A stretch of DNA of 19,820 bases. It comes from Firmicutes bacterium UBA3553 (GTDB lineage: Bacteria > Bacillota > Clostridia > Tissierellales > Sedimentibacteraceae). The stretch covers positions 1 to 19,820 of the forward strand of contig DFOA01000015.1 of the NCBI GenBank assembly GCA_002381185.1, given 5' to 3'. Position 1 is the first letter of the stretch, and the number at the start of each line of letters is the position of its first letter. Positions 1-6,181 of the stretch are shown in pieces. A program made the position numbers and the translations under genes. The notes under the pieces are model-generated. The model saw only the letters and a program-made list of their open reading frames with translations. It did not search any database and was not told the DNA's origin.

Positions 1-80
1 GTAGATGAACAATAGGTAAACGGTTGGTGAACAATGGCGAGCAGCAATGATATCCATCATCTGCCGACGGATGACAAATA

Positions 81-102
81 GGGAAGTTAATCTTCCCTTT
101 TT
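81..102 (+). terminator. Rho-independent terminator of an upstream gene
   Basis: GGGAAG (81-86) pairs with CTTCCC (92-97) across a 5-base loop and is followed by five T. It closes whatever transcript enters from the left. The 80 bases before it hold no ORF I can assign. A small hairpin (TCATCTG at 57-63 with CGGATGA at 68-74, one G-U pair) lies just upstream, so the first 80 bases could be a 3' UTR or the end of a small RNA. Confidence 0.7.
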
Positions 103-115
103 CAATTGTTTAATA

Positions 116-121
116 TATAAT
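116..121 (+). promoter_or_regulatory. Probable -10 element for the msrC transcript
   Basis: A TATAAT hexamer lies 17 bases upstream of the AAGGAGG at 138-144. No convincing -35 sits 16-18 bases upstream, because that interval falls in the T tract of the preceding terminator. The call rests on the -10 and on the need for a promoter after the terminator. Confidence 0.35.
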
Positions 122-152
122 GTTTTATAAATTAATGAAGGAGGAATCAATT

Positions 153-203
153 GTGTGCCTATTACTTATAGATAACCAATTGAAAATCTATTGTAATGAA
201 TAA
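153..203 (+). CDS. Possible 16-codon leader peptide overlapping the msrC start
   Basis: The strongest ribosome binding site here, AAGGAGG at 138-144, is 8 bases from a GTG at 153. That GTG opens a 16-codon ORF (MCLLLIDNQLKIYCNE) whose TAA at 201-203 lies just beyond the msrC ATG at 196, in another frame. The msrC ATG itself has no Shine-Dalgarno sequence. This is the layout of translational coupling: ribosomes ending the leader restart on msrC. The alternative TTG at 151 is in the msrC frame but meets a TAG at 169-171, so it cannot extend msrC. Whether the peptide has any role of its own is unknown. Confidence 0.35.
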   Translation: MCLLLIDNQLKIYCNE

Positions 204-699
204 TATAGAAAAGATAACTTTCGATACTAAGGATAAATTTTATAATTATTTGAACATGAAGCTGACTGCTTTAATTTGCGAGGAGCCGGACTGGCTTGCC
301 AATTTGTCAAATGCTTCTGCGGTGCTTTGGCTGCTGCTTGAGGACATTAACTGGTCAGGATTTTATTTGTATAAAAATGATGAGCTTATTCTCGGTCCTT
401 TCCAGGGTAAACCTGCATGCACACATATTAAAATCGGAAAAGGAGTTTGCGGAACTGCCGCAGAAAAAAGAGTAACTCAGCTGGTTAGAAACGTTCATGA
501 ATTTCCGGGGCATATTGCATGTGACTATGCCTCTAATTCTGAAATAGTAGTTCCTGTAATAAAGGATGATAGATTAATCGGTGTACTGGATATAGACAGC
601 CCCATACTTAACAGATTTGATGAAATTGATCAAAAAAACTTAGAAAGGTTTGTGTCAATTCTTGTCAAGTATATTAATTTCCCTGAGTCCTTCATATAA
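196..699 (+). CDS. msrC: Free methionine-(R)-sulfoxide reductase, GAF domain (fRMsr/MsrC)
   Basis: This cytosolic enzyme reduces free L-methionine-(R)-sulfoxide to methionine with thioredoxin-type reductants, repairing oxidised methionine in the amino-acid pool. The 167-residue protein is a single GAF domain of the same length as E. coli YebR/MsrC. The signature LGPFQGKPAC, the GVCG turn and the GHIACD-ASNSEIVVP stretch are all present. Cysteines 75, 85 and 109 have the same spacing (10 and 24) as the three redox cysteines of E. coli fRMsr (84, 94, 118), so it is probably active. The ATG at 196 gives a full-length N-terminus; its weak ribosome binding site is probably offset by coupling to the upstream leader ORF. 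For a likely anaerobe it fits an oxidative-damage repair role. It is monocistronic, with the next gene behind a hairpin. Confidence 0.9.
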   Translation: MNNIEKITFDTKDKFYNYLNMKLTALICEEPDWLANLSNASAVLWLLLEDINWSGFYLYKNDELILGPFQGKPACTHIKIGKGVCGTAAEKRVTQLVRNVHEFPGHIACDYASNSEIVVPVIKDDRLIGVLDIDSPILNRFDEIDQKNLERFVSILVKYINFPESFI

Positions 700-717
700 G
701 CTTAGTTGAACATTTAA

Positions 718-756
718 CACCCCTTTTCATATAATATTACATAATGAAAAGGGGTG
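718..756 (+). promoter_or_regulatory. Perfect 13-bp inverted repeat over the next gene's ribosome binding site
   Basis: CACCCCTTTTCAT (718-730) and ATGAAAAGGGGTG (744-756) are exact reverse complements around a 13-base loop. The right arm contains GGGGTG, the ribosome binding site 5 bases before the ATG at 762. There is no T tract after the stem, so it is a poor terminator. Folded, it would block translation initiation. It could be a translational switch, an mRNA-stability stem or a DNA operator. Confidence 0.55.
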
Positions 757-761
757 AATCT

Positions 762-1505
762 ATGAATAATGTAACAGGGCATTACTATAATAATTCCAAC
801 ATATACAATCCATATTACACATACCCTCAATGGAACAGGTATTTGGATTATAATAAAAATGCAGTATATGGGCAGGTGAGCGGATGTCACTGCAGAAAAT
901 CATATTTAAGAATGCTTAATACTTATCCGGATGCCAATCTTGACGTACAGATTAATAAAATAGTGATGGCAGAAAGTTTAAAGGCCGGAGAATACACAAG
1001 GTATGCTCAATTTTCTCCGGGAACATATCAAGTTAAAATTTATGAATCGGGGGAACCAAAAAAATTAATATTTGAATCTGCTATCACTATTGAGCAAAAT
1101 CTCTCATATACAGGGGTAATAGCTGAGGATGATGCAGACCCTACTGATATAAGCGTATTAATGATACCTGAAGCTAAGGAAAATGCCATAACCGGAAAAA
1201 TGTCGGCAATAAGATTAACAAATCTTGCGTCTGATTCTCCTGACTTGGAATTGGCTGTATCAGACGGAACAGTATTGTTTGCGGGTATAAACTACGGGGG
1301 TGTTTCTAATAATGTAGCGATACCATCAGGAAGATATGCATTGACCTTGCGTGAAAAAAACAATAAAAATGCGGTAAAAACATTTAATGTTGATTTTGCA
1401 CCAAGAATGCATTACACTTTATTTGTGACAGGCAAATACGGAAAAGATCCTAATGTCAAAGTAATAATACCAGAAGACGGAGTTAATTACTTAGAATTAT
1501 GTTAA
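762..1505 (+). CDS. Tandem DUF4397-domain protein, possible spore or surface component
   Basis: The 247-residue protein has no recognised enzymatic motif. Its first 40 or so residues are rich in Tyr and Asn. Two DUF4397-like beta-rich repeats follow. The first starts at LRMLNTYPDANLDV and continues through SPGTYQVKIYESG. The second starts at IRLTNLASDSPDLELAV and continues through PSGRYALTLREK. Both show the family pattern of a short 'Asp/Leu-Asp-Val' strand followed by a 'Pro-x-Gly-x-Tyr' turn. There is no signal peptide or membrane segment, so if it is surface-located it must be delivered from the mother cell, as coat proteins are. I chose the ATG at 762 because GGGGTG sits 5 bases upstream; an in-frame ATG at 744 lies inside the hairpin arm and has no ribosome binding site. 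Function is unknown; the spore-coat idea rests only on composition and the lack of a secretion signal. Confidence 0.75.
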   Translation: MNNVTGHYYNNSNIYNPYYTYPQWNRYLDYNKNAVYGQVSGCHCRKSYLRMLNTYPDANLDVQINKIVMAESLKAGEYTRYAQFSPGTYQVKIYESGEPKKLIFESAITIEQNLSYTGVIAEDDADPTDISVLMIPEAKENAITGKMSAIRLTNLASDSPDLELAVSDGTVLFAGINYGGVSNNVAIPSGRYALTLREKNNKNAVKTFNVDFAPRMHYTLFVTGKYGKDPNVKVIIPEDGVNYLELC

Positions 1506-1540
1506 GAGAACACAGTCTCGTACAAGTGGGTTAGGCATAT

Positions 1541-1569
1541 AAAAACAAGCATACAGCTTGTTTTTTTTT
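1541..1569 (+). terminator. Rho-independent terminator after the DUF4397 gene
   Basis: AAAAACAAGC (1541-1550) pairs with GCTTGTTTTT (1556-1565) across a 5-base loop, and the T tract runs to 1569. It ends the DUF4397 transcript 35 bases after its stop codon. Confidence 0.85.
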
Positions 1570-1576
1570 ATACTTA

Positions 1577-1585
1577 TGATATAAT
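1577..1585 (+). promoter_or_regulatory. Extended -10 promoter of the racemase gene
   Basis: TGATATAAT is a perfect extended -10 (TG-n-TATAAT). The only -35-like hexamer, TTGTTT at 1559-1564, is formed by the 3' arm of the preceding terminator with a short 15-base spacer. An extended -10 does not need a strong -35. The predicted transcript starts near 1592, with a leader of about 23 bases. Confidence 0.6.
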
Positions 1586-1614
1586 CTAACTAGTTACTAT
1601 TATAGAGGTGTAAA

Positions 1615-2310
1615 ATGAAGACAATTGGAATTATAGGAGGAATGGGCCCCCTTGCAACAGTGGATTTATATCGCCGCATAGTTTTGAGAACTAAGGCAGC
1701 AAAAGATCAGGACCATGTACATGTTTTAATCGACAGCAATACGAATATTCCGGACAGAACAAAAGCAATTATTGCAAATGGTGAAGACCCCACTGTTGAA
1801 CTGATTAAATCGGCAAAAAGGCTGGAGCAGAGTGGGGCTGATTTTTTGATAATGCCATGCAATACGGCTCATTATTTTATAGATATTATAAAAGAAAGCG
1901 TACATATACCATTTATCAATATGCTTGAAGAAACAGTGAAATACACATATGATAAATACGGAAAAGATACTGTTGTAGGAATAATGGCTACAGATGGCAC
2001 AATAAAATCTAAAATTTATGAGAATTATTATTCAAAGCTAGGCATTAAGACAGTAGTTCCGGAGAAGACGCAGGAAAAAATTATGAAATTCATATATGAT
2101 GTTATAAAAAGCGGCAAGTATGATGAAGGAACAGATTTGCTGTTTGAATGCGCCGAAGAATTAAGGCAAAAGGGTGCAGTTACTTTTCTTTTAGGTTGCA
2201 CCGAGCTTTCATCTGCACAATATCTATATAAATTTGAAGGTCCGTTTATAAATCCTATGGAAGTGTTGACGGAAGCTTCAATAACATATGCCGGCGGAGA
2301 ATTGAATTAA
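1615..2310 (+). CDS. Aspartate/glutamate racemase-family protein
   Basis: The product is a cytosolic, cofactor-independent amino-acid racemase of the Asp/Glu racemase superfamily. It has 231 residues, usual for the aspartate-racemase/YgeA branch. The N-terminus reads TIGIIGGMGPLAT, the family glycine turn. The two catalytic cysteines are in place: Cys82 in PCNTAH and Cys195 in GCTEL, each acting as acid/base on one face of the alpha carbon. In this branch the substrate (aspartate, glutamate, or a broader set such as homoserine) cannot be read from sequence. The ribosome binding site GAGGTG lies a few bases before the ATG. It has its own extended -10 promoter. A peptidoglycan D-glutamate role is less likely, because MurI proteins are usually longer and have a different N-terminus. 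Confidence 0.85.
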   Translation: MKTIGIIGGMGPLATVDLYRRIVLRTKAAKDQDHVHVLIDSNTNIPDRTKAIIANGEDPTVELIKSAKRLEQSGADFLIMPCNTAHYFIDIIKESVHIPFINMLEETVKYTYDKYGKDTVVGIMATDGTIKSKIYENYYSKLGIKTVVPEKTQEKIMKFIYDVIKSGKYDEGTDLLFECAEELRQKGAVTFLLGCTELSSAQYLYKFEGPFINPMEVLTEASITYAGGELN

Positions 2311-2391
2311 TAGTTCAATATGAAATAAAAGCAGATAACAGATTTCATCGCTGGAAACTATTTTTGAAAATATTTGAATGATATTTTATGA

Positions 2392-2408
2392 GCAACTTGG
2401 TAAGTTGC
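2392..2408 (+). promoter_or_regulatory. Small perfect hairpin in the leader of the permease gene
   Basis: GCAACTT (2392-2398) and AAGTTGC (2402-2408) form a 7-bp stem with a GGT triloop. It ends 8 bases before the GGAGG (2417-2421) of the next gene. There is no T tract, so it is not a terminator. It may stabilise the mRNA or be an operator dyad. Confidence 0.35.
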
Positions 2409-2425
2409 ATAACATTGGAGGAATT

Positions 2426-3325
2426 ATGAAAGACTTAACACCAAGACAGGCGGATTTAATGCTTTTTTTTGTAGCTTTTTTTTGGGGAACAGGATTTTCT
2501 GTTACCAAGATAGCGCTTGAAATATTTACAGCAACGCAGTTGCTATTTCTAAGGTTTGCAATCGCATCCGCTGCTTCACTTATACTGTTTGGAAAGAAAC
2601 TGAAAAAAACCACTAAATCAGATGTTAAAGCCGGATTTATAATGGGTGTGTTTCTTGCAGCTGGATATGTTTTTCAAACAATCGGTCTTAAAGGGACAAC
2701 AACAGGAAATTCAGCATTTTTAACAGGTACAAATGTTGTGATGGTTCCGTTTTTTTACTGGCTGATCACAAAGATTAAGCCTGGAAAAAATAATTTAGTT
2801 GCAGCAGGATTAATGTTTGTGGGAATAATACTGTTAACAGTTGATTTTAAAAATTTCGGTAATTTTAATTTATGGGACTTTTTAACATTCTTATGTGCAA
2901 TTTGCTTTGCATGGCAGTTAATTGCCACCGGTATATTTGCATCTGACAAGGATCCCGTTTTGATTTCCACGCTTCAGCTGCTGACATGCACAGTAATATT
3001 CTTTTTTATGATGCTGGTCGAAAATCAGCATTTTAATGTGAATGCAAAAGGTGCTGCAAGTATGCTTTATTTAGGACTCATAACTACAATGCTTTGCTTC
3101 ATAATGCAGACAATGGGACAAAAATATACATCAACGACACATGCTGCAATCATATTGAGTCTGGAATCAGTTATAGGCAGTCTGTTCGGAGTATTGTTCT
3201 TAAATGAAAAATATTCTGTCATAACAATAATAGGCTTTGCGGTTATATTTTTAGCTGTGTTGGTAGCTGAAACAGGGTATGACTGGATTTTTAAAAAAGT
3301 AAATTTCTTGAAAAATAAAATATAG
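2426..3325 (+). CDS. EamA/DMT-family permease
   Basis: This 299-residue inner-membrane protein has about ten hydrophobic helices in two homologous halves (two EamA repeats). It starts with the family entry 'FFWGTGFSVTKIALE' and ends with the 'SLESVIGSLFG..LNEKYS' block typical of the second repeat. Members of the drug/metabolite transporter superfamily move amino acids, metabolites or purines, usually outward; the substrate cannot be assigned. I chose the ATG at 2426, with GGAGG five bases away, over an in-frame ATG at 2378 whose 16 extra codons run through the hairpin. purR follows with its own promoter, and no good terminator separates the two. Its location before purR is suggestive but is not evidence for purine transport. 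Confidence 0.85.
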   Translation: MKDLTPRQADLMLFFVAFFWGTGFSVTKIALEIFTATQLLFLRFAIASAASLILFGKKLKKTTKSDVKAGFIMGVFLAAGYVFQTIGLKGTTTGNSAFLTGTNVVMVPFFYWLITKIKPGKNNLVAAGLMFVGIILLTVDFKNFGNFNLWDFLTFLCAICFAWQLIATGIFASDKDPVLISTLQLLTCTVIFFFMMLVENQHFNVNAKGAASMLYLGLITTMLCFIMQTMGQKYTSTTHAAIILSLESVIGSLFGVLFLNEKYSVITIIGFAVIFLAVLVAETGYDWIFKKVNFLKNKI

Positions 3326-3327
3326 TC

Positions 3328-3356
3328 TTGAAAATTGCGAACAATTAATATATAAT
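3328..3356 (+). promoter_or_regulatory. Sigma-A promoter of purR
   Basis: TTGAAA (3328-3333) and TATAAT (3351-3356) are separated by exactly 17 bases. The transcript would start near 3363, about 22 bases before the purR ATG. Confidence 0.75.
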
Positions 3357-3373
3357 TTAAGAAAAATATTCGC
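3333..3373 (+). promoter_or_regulatory. PurBox-like operator pair on the purR promoter
   Basis: AATTGCGAACAAT at 3333-3345 matches the Bacillus PurBox as I recall it (AWWWCCGAACWWT) at 12 of 13 positions and lies in the spacer between -35 and -10. An inverted, weaker copy with core ATTCGC is at 3368-3373, just before the ribosome binding site. Within the dyad, GCGAACAAT and AATATTCGC match as inverted repeats at 7 of 9 positions. Strong plus weak inverted boxes are the known PurR arrangement, so PurR probably represses its own gene. Confidence 0.55.
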
Positions 3374-3384
3374 ATGGAGTAATC

Positions 3385-4206
3385 ATGAAAAAATATAAAA
3401 GAAATCAAAGAATCGGTGCATTAATGAAAATTTTCGCGGAAAAACCCAATTATGTTTTTTCTTACAACTATTTTTCTGAAATTTTCAATGCGGCAAAATC
3501 TACAATAAGCGAAGATGTGGCAATTGTAAAGGAATTGGTTGCTGAGCTTGATTACGGGAAAATAGAAACAATATCGGGAGCTTCCGGCGGGGCTGTCTTC
3601 GTCCCGGTTTTGGGTACAAAAGAAAGAACTGATATACTTAATGATCTGTGTGATTTGTTTTCAAATAAAAACAGAATATTGCCCGGAGGATTCATGTATC
3701 TGACAGACATATTTAACAATCCGGGTATTGTGACTAATATTGCAAAGTTAATATCATCAGAATTTGCAAATAAAAAAATAGATTGCATAATAACTGTTGA
3801 GACAAAAGGTATACCTGTTGCGATTTTAACCGGACAAAAATTGAATGTACCCGTAGCCGTAATAAGAAGAAACAATAAGGTAACTGAGGGTGCAACTGTA
3901 AGCATTAATTATGTATCAGGCTCATCTAACAATATCCAGACCATGTCACTATCAAGAAGGTCATTAAAAGAAAATTCAAGAGTGTTAATAGTTGACGATT
4001 TCATGAAGGGCGGCGGAACCTGCAAAGGAATGGCAGACATGATGAGAGAATTTAATGCAGAAGTCGTGGGTACGGCAGTTGTTATTGAAACCAAGGAGCC
4101 CAACAAGAAATTAGTTGATGATTATCTGTCTTTGTTGGTTTTGAACAGAATAAGCGAAAAGGACGGAATCGTTGATATTCAGCCAAATTATAAATTGTTA
4201 AAATAA
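3385..4206 (+). CDS. purR: Pur operon repressor PurR
   Basis: This is the PRPP-responsive DNA-binding regulator of purine synthesis genes in Gram-positive bacteria. The 273-residue protein matches the usual length. Residues 1-75 form the N-terminal winged helix (RNQRIGALMKIF start, then the AAKSTISEDVAIV recognition region). Residues from about 80 form a type I phosphoribosyltransferase-like domain. The PRPP-binding loop, VLIVDDFMKGGGT, is at 200-212. PRPP binding there releases the repressor from DNA. The ribosome binding site is GGAG, five bases before ATG. It is followed closely by spoVG as in Bacillus, but without yabJ between them. The promoter carries a PurBox-like sequence, pointing to autoregulation. 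Confidence 0.95.
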   Translation: MKKYKRNQRIGALMKIFAEKPNYVFSYNYFSEIFNAAKSTISEDVAIVKELVAELDYGKIETISGASGGAVFVPVLGTKERTDILNDLCDLFSNKNRILPGGFMYLTDIFNNPGIVTNIAKLISSEFANKKIDCIITVETKGIPVAILTGQKLNVPVAVIRRNNKVTEGATVSINYVSGSSNNIQTMSLSRRSLKENSRVLIVDDFMKGGGTCKGMADMMREFNAEVVGTAVVIETKEPNKKLVDDYLSLLVLNRISEKDGIVDIQPNYKLLK

Positions 4207-4242
4207 ATTCATACTTTTTTTGCCAAAAAAGAAAATGTTTTT

Positions 4243-4271
4243 TTGCAATTTTTATGCTTATATAGTATAAT
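4243..4271 (+). promoter_or_regulatory. Sigma-A-type promoter of spoVG
   Basis: TTGCAA (4243-4248) and TATAAT (4266-4271) are 17 bases apart. Transcription would start near 4278. I did not find a clear sigma-H pattern here, although spoVG is sigma-H controlled in Bacillus. Confidence 0.65.
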
Positions 4272-4314
4272 AGAACAAAATGGACAGAATCTTTTGGGGG
4301 AAGGTGGTGACAAC

Positions 4315-4605
4315 ATGAAAATATCGGACGTTAGAGTAAGAAAAATCAATTCAGAGGGTAAAATGAAGGCAATCGTTTCCGTTACATTCGATGATTGCTT
4401 TGTGGTTCATGACATTAAAATTATTGAAGGACAAGAAGGCTTGTTCATAGCTATGCCAAGCAGAAAAATGCCGGATGGAGAGTTTAAAGATATAGCTCAT
4501 CCAATAAATTCTGAAACAAGAAATCTTGTTGCAGAAGCTGTTTTTAAGGCTTACGAAGAAAAGCGCCTAGAAGAAGGAGAAAGTGCAGAAGCAGCTCTTC
4601 TATAG
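4315..4605 (+). CDS. spoVG: SpoVG, RNA-binding regulator / septation protein
   Basis: SpoVG is a small RNA- and DNA-binding protein that affects asymmetric septation, cortex formation and, in several Firmicutes, virulence and metabolism after transcription. The 96-residue protein starts with the conserved KISDVRVRKINSEGKMKAIVSVTFDD and carries the FIAMPSRK and FKDIAHPIN blocks found in all members. The acidic C-terminal tail is poorly conserved, as usual. The ATG at 4315 was chosen because GGAAGGTGG lies just upstream and homologues start here; a longer in-frame start at 4243 falls on the promoter. It has its own promoter and a terminator soon after, so it is expressed alone. Confidence 0.95.
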   Translation: MKISDVRVRKINSEGKMKAIVSVTFDDCFVVHDIKIIEGQEGLFIAMPSRKMPDGEFKDIAHPINSETRNLVAEAVFKAYEEKRLEEGESAEAALL

Positions 4606-4640
4606 CGCCATGACTGATGATTACATAATCAACAGTATCC

Positions 4641-4666
4641 GGGTCTTTTTATAAGACCCTTTTATT
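4641..4666 (+). terminator. Rho-independent terminator after spoVG
   Basis: GGGTCTT (4641-4647) pairs with AAGACCC (4653-4659) across TTTAT, followed by TTTTATT. It separates spoVG from glmU. Confidence 0.85.
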
Positions 4667-4745
4667 GTGCAAATAACCGTGAATTTTACGCAGGAGGCAA
4701 AGAGTTAATAAATTTGTGAATTTGACTGTCATGATAGAATTTTTT

Positions 4746-4774
4746 TTGACTTAATTAATATTATGTACTATAAT
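4746..4774 (+). promoter_or_regulatory. Sigma-A promoter of the glmU-pth-mfd-prsA unit
   Basis: TTGACT (4746-4751) and TATAAT (4769-4774) are 17 bases apart, close to consensus. It lies 32 bases before the glmU start and is the only strong promoter I see until the one before spoVT, so it probably drives four genes. Confidence 0.75.
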
Positions 4775-4805
4775 ATCAAAGTATTACAAATTAAGGAGAA
4801 ATAAT

Positions 4806-6173
4806 ATGAGTATGTCAATTATTTTGGCAGCAGGAGAAGGTACAAGAATGAAATCTGACATTCCAAAAACCTTACACAAGGTTTGTGGAAAAGAAATGAT
4901 TAAATATGTTATTGAGGCTGCTGAAAATTCAGGGATAGAAAAAAATATTGTTGTACTTGGACATGGAAAAGAAAAAGTCGGACACAATATTAAAGACATG
5001 AATGTAATAACAGTTGAACAGCCAATTGGAGCAAATGCTCCCTATGGAACAGGTTTTGCGGTTATGTCTGCCTTAGATTTTATTAATGATGATGATACGG
5101 TAATAATCCTCTGCGGCGATGGCCCGTTAATAAGAAAAGAAACTCTTTCGGCATTTATGAAATATCATGAAGACAGGGGCTGTGCCGCATCTATTATGAC
5201 AGCATGTCTTGACAATCCAAAGGGATACGGCAGAATTGTGAGAAGTGATGATGCTATAATGAACATTATCGAAGAAAAGGATGCATCAGAGGAAGTCAAA
5301 AAAATAAAAGAAATAAACACCGGGATTTATTGTTTCAGCGGGAAATTACTAAAATATGCCCTGAGTAAAATAGATACTGATAATTCTCAGAGGGAATACT
5401 ACCTTACAGATACGATTAAAGTTTTAAATAATGGAAATTACAAAGTAGGCGGCTGGATATTGGAAGATTCAACTGACATAAAGGCTGTAAATGACAGAAT
5501 ACAGCTTGCTGAAGTAACTAAAATCATGCAGGAAAGAATAAACAAAAAGCATATGCTTTCAGGAGTTACAATTATTGATCCTGAAAACACACACATTGAG
5601 GAATCTGTTGTAATAGGCAGTGATACCGTTATTTATCCCGGAACCATATTAGAAGGAAAAACTGCAATAGGCTCCTGTTGCACAATCGGGCCAAATGCTC
5701 GTATAATAGATTCAAATGTAAAAAACAATGTAACAATAGAAAGCTCAAAAGTTATAGAAGCAGTTATTGACGATGGAACCAACGTAGGACCTTTTGCTTA
5801 TTTAAGACCGGGAACTGAATTGGGTAAAAATGTCAAAATAGGTGATTTTGTAGAAGTTAAGAAATCAATCATAGGAGATAATTCAAAATCATCGCATCTT
5901 GCATACATAGGAGATGCAGAAGTGGGAAAAGATGTTAATATAGGCTGCGGCGTGGTATTTGTAAATTACGACGGAAAAAATAAACACAAAACAACTGTGG
6001 GAGACGGAGCTTTTATAGGCAGCAATTCAAATTTGGTTGCTCCCGTAAATATACAAAAGGGCGGCTATGTTGCCTGTGGGTCAACAATTACAGATGATGT
6101 TGAAGAAGGCGATCTTGCAATTGCACGGGCAAGGCAGGTTAATAAAAAAGGTTTAGGGAAGAATAGATATTAG
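4806..6173 (+). CDS. glmU: Bifunctional GlmU: GlcN-1-P acetyltransferase / GlcNAc-1-P uridyltransferase
   Basis: GlmU acetylates glucosamine-1-phosphate and then joins it to UTP, making UDP-GlcNAc for peptidoglycan. The 455-residue protein is full length. The N-terminal nucleotidyltransferase carries LAAGEGTRMKSDIPK (7-21), GDGP (104-107) and NTG (171-173). From about residue 255 there is a left-handed beta-helix of hexapeptide repeats. The acetyltransferase site has RPGT (334-337), KSSHLAYIGD (361-370, His364 as the likely base) and NYDG (387-390). The loop before GTG reads EQPIGANAPYGTG, longer than the EQLGTG of E. coli, and GDGP replaces GDVP. AAGGAGA lies before ATG 4806; a second in-frame ATG at 4812 is possible. 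pth begins 8 bases after the stop. Confidence 0.95.
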   Translation: MSMSIILAAGEGTRMKSDIPKTLHKVCGKEMIKYVIEAAENSGIEKNIVVLGHGKEKVGHNIKDMNVITVEQPIGANAPYGTGFAVMSALDFINDDDTVIILCGDGPLIRKETLSAFMKYHEDRGCAASIMTACLDNPKGYGRIVRSDDAIMNIIEEKDASEEVKKIKEINTGIYCFSGKLLKYALSKIDTDNSQREYYLTDTIKVLNNGNYKVGGWILEDSTDIKAVNDRIQLAEVTKIMQERINKKHMLSGVTIIDPENTHIEESVVIGSDTVIYPGTILEGKTAIGSCCTIGPNARIIDSNVKNNVTIESSKVIEAVIDDGTNVGPFAYLRPGTELGKNVKIGDFVEVKKSIIGDNSKSSHLAYIGDAEVGKDVNIGCGVVFVNYDGKNKHKTTVGDGAFIGSNSNLVAPVNIQKGGYVACGSTITDDVEEGDLAIARARQVNKKGLGKNRY

Positions 6174-6181
6174 AGGTAAAT

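Noticed and set aside
1..104. Minus-strand frame open through the left edge (possible start near 60)
   Set aside because: It has no ribosome binding site, reads through a terminator hairpin, and the visible peptide matches no family. It could be real only if it continues well past the edge.
744..761. Earlier start codon for the DUF4397 gene at 744
   Set aside because: The ATG lies within the right arm of the inverted repeat and has no ribosome binding site; the ATG at 762 is well placed after GGGGTG.
3067..3408. 113-codon open frame on the minus strand over the end of the permease gene and the purR promoter
   Set aside because: It is antisense to two recognised genes, crosses a good + promoter, and its translation is low-complexity and matches nothing I know.
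4214..4242. T/A-rich self-complementary tract after purR as a terminator
   Set aside because: The stem is almost only A-T pairs and its position on the spoVG promoter region makes a terminator call weak.
4692..4697. Isolated AGGAGG between spoVG and glmU
   Set aside because: No start codon lies within 4-12 bases and no ORF of any size follows. It may be a relic but cannot be assigned.
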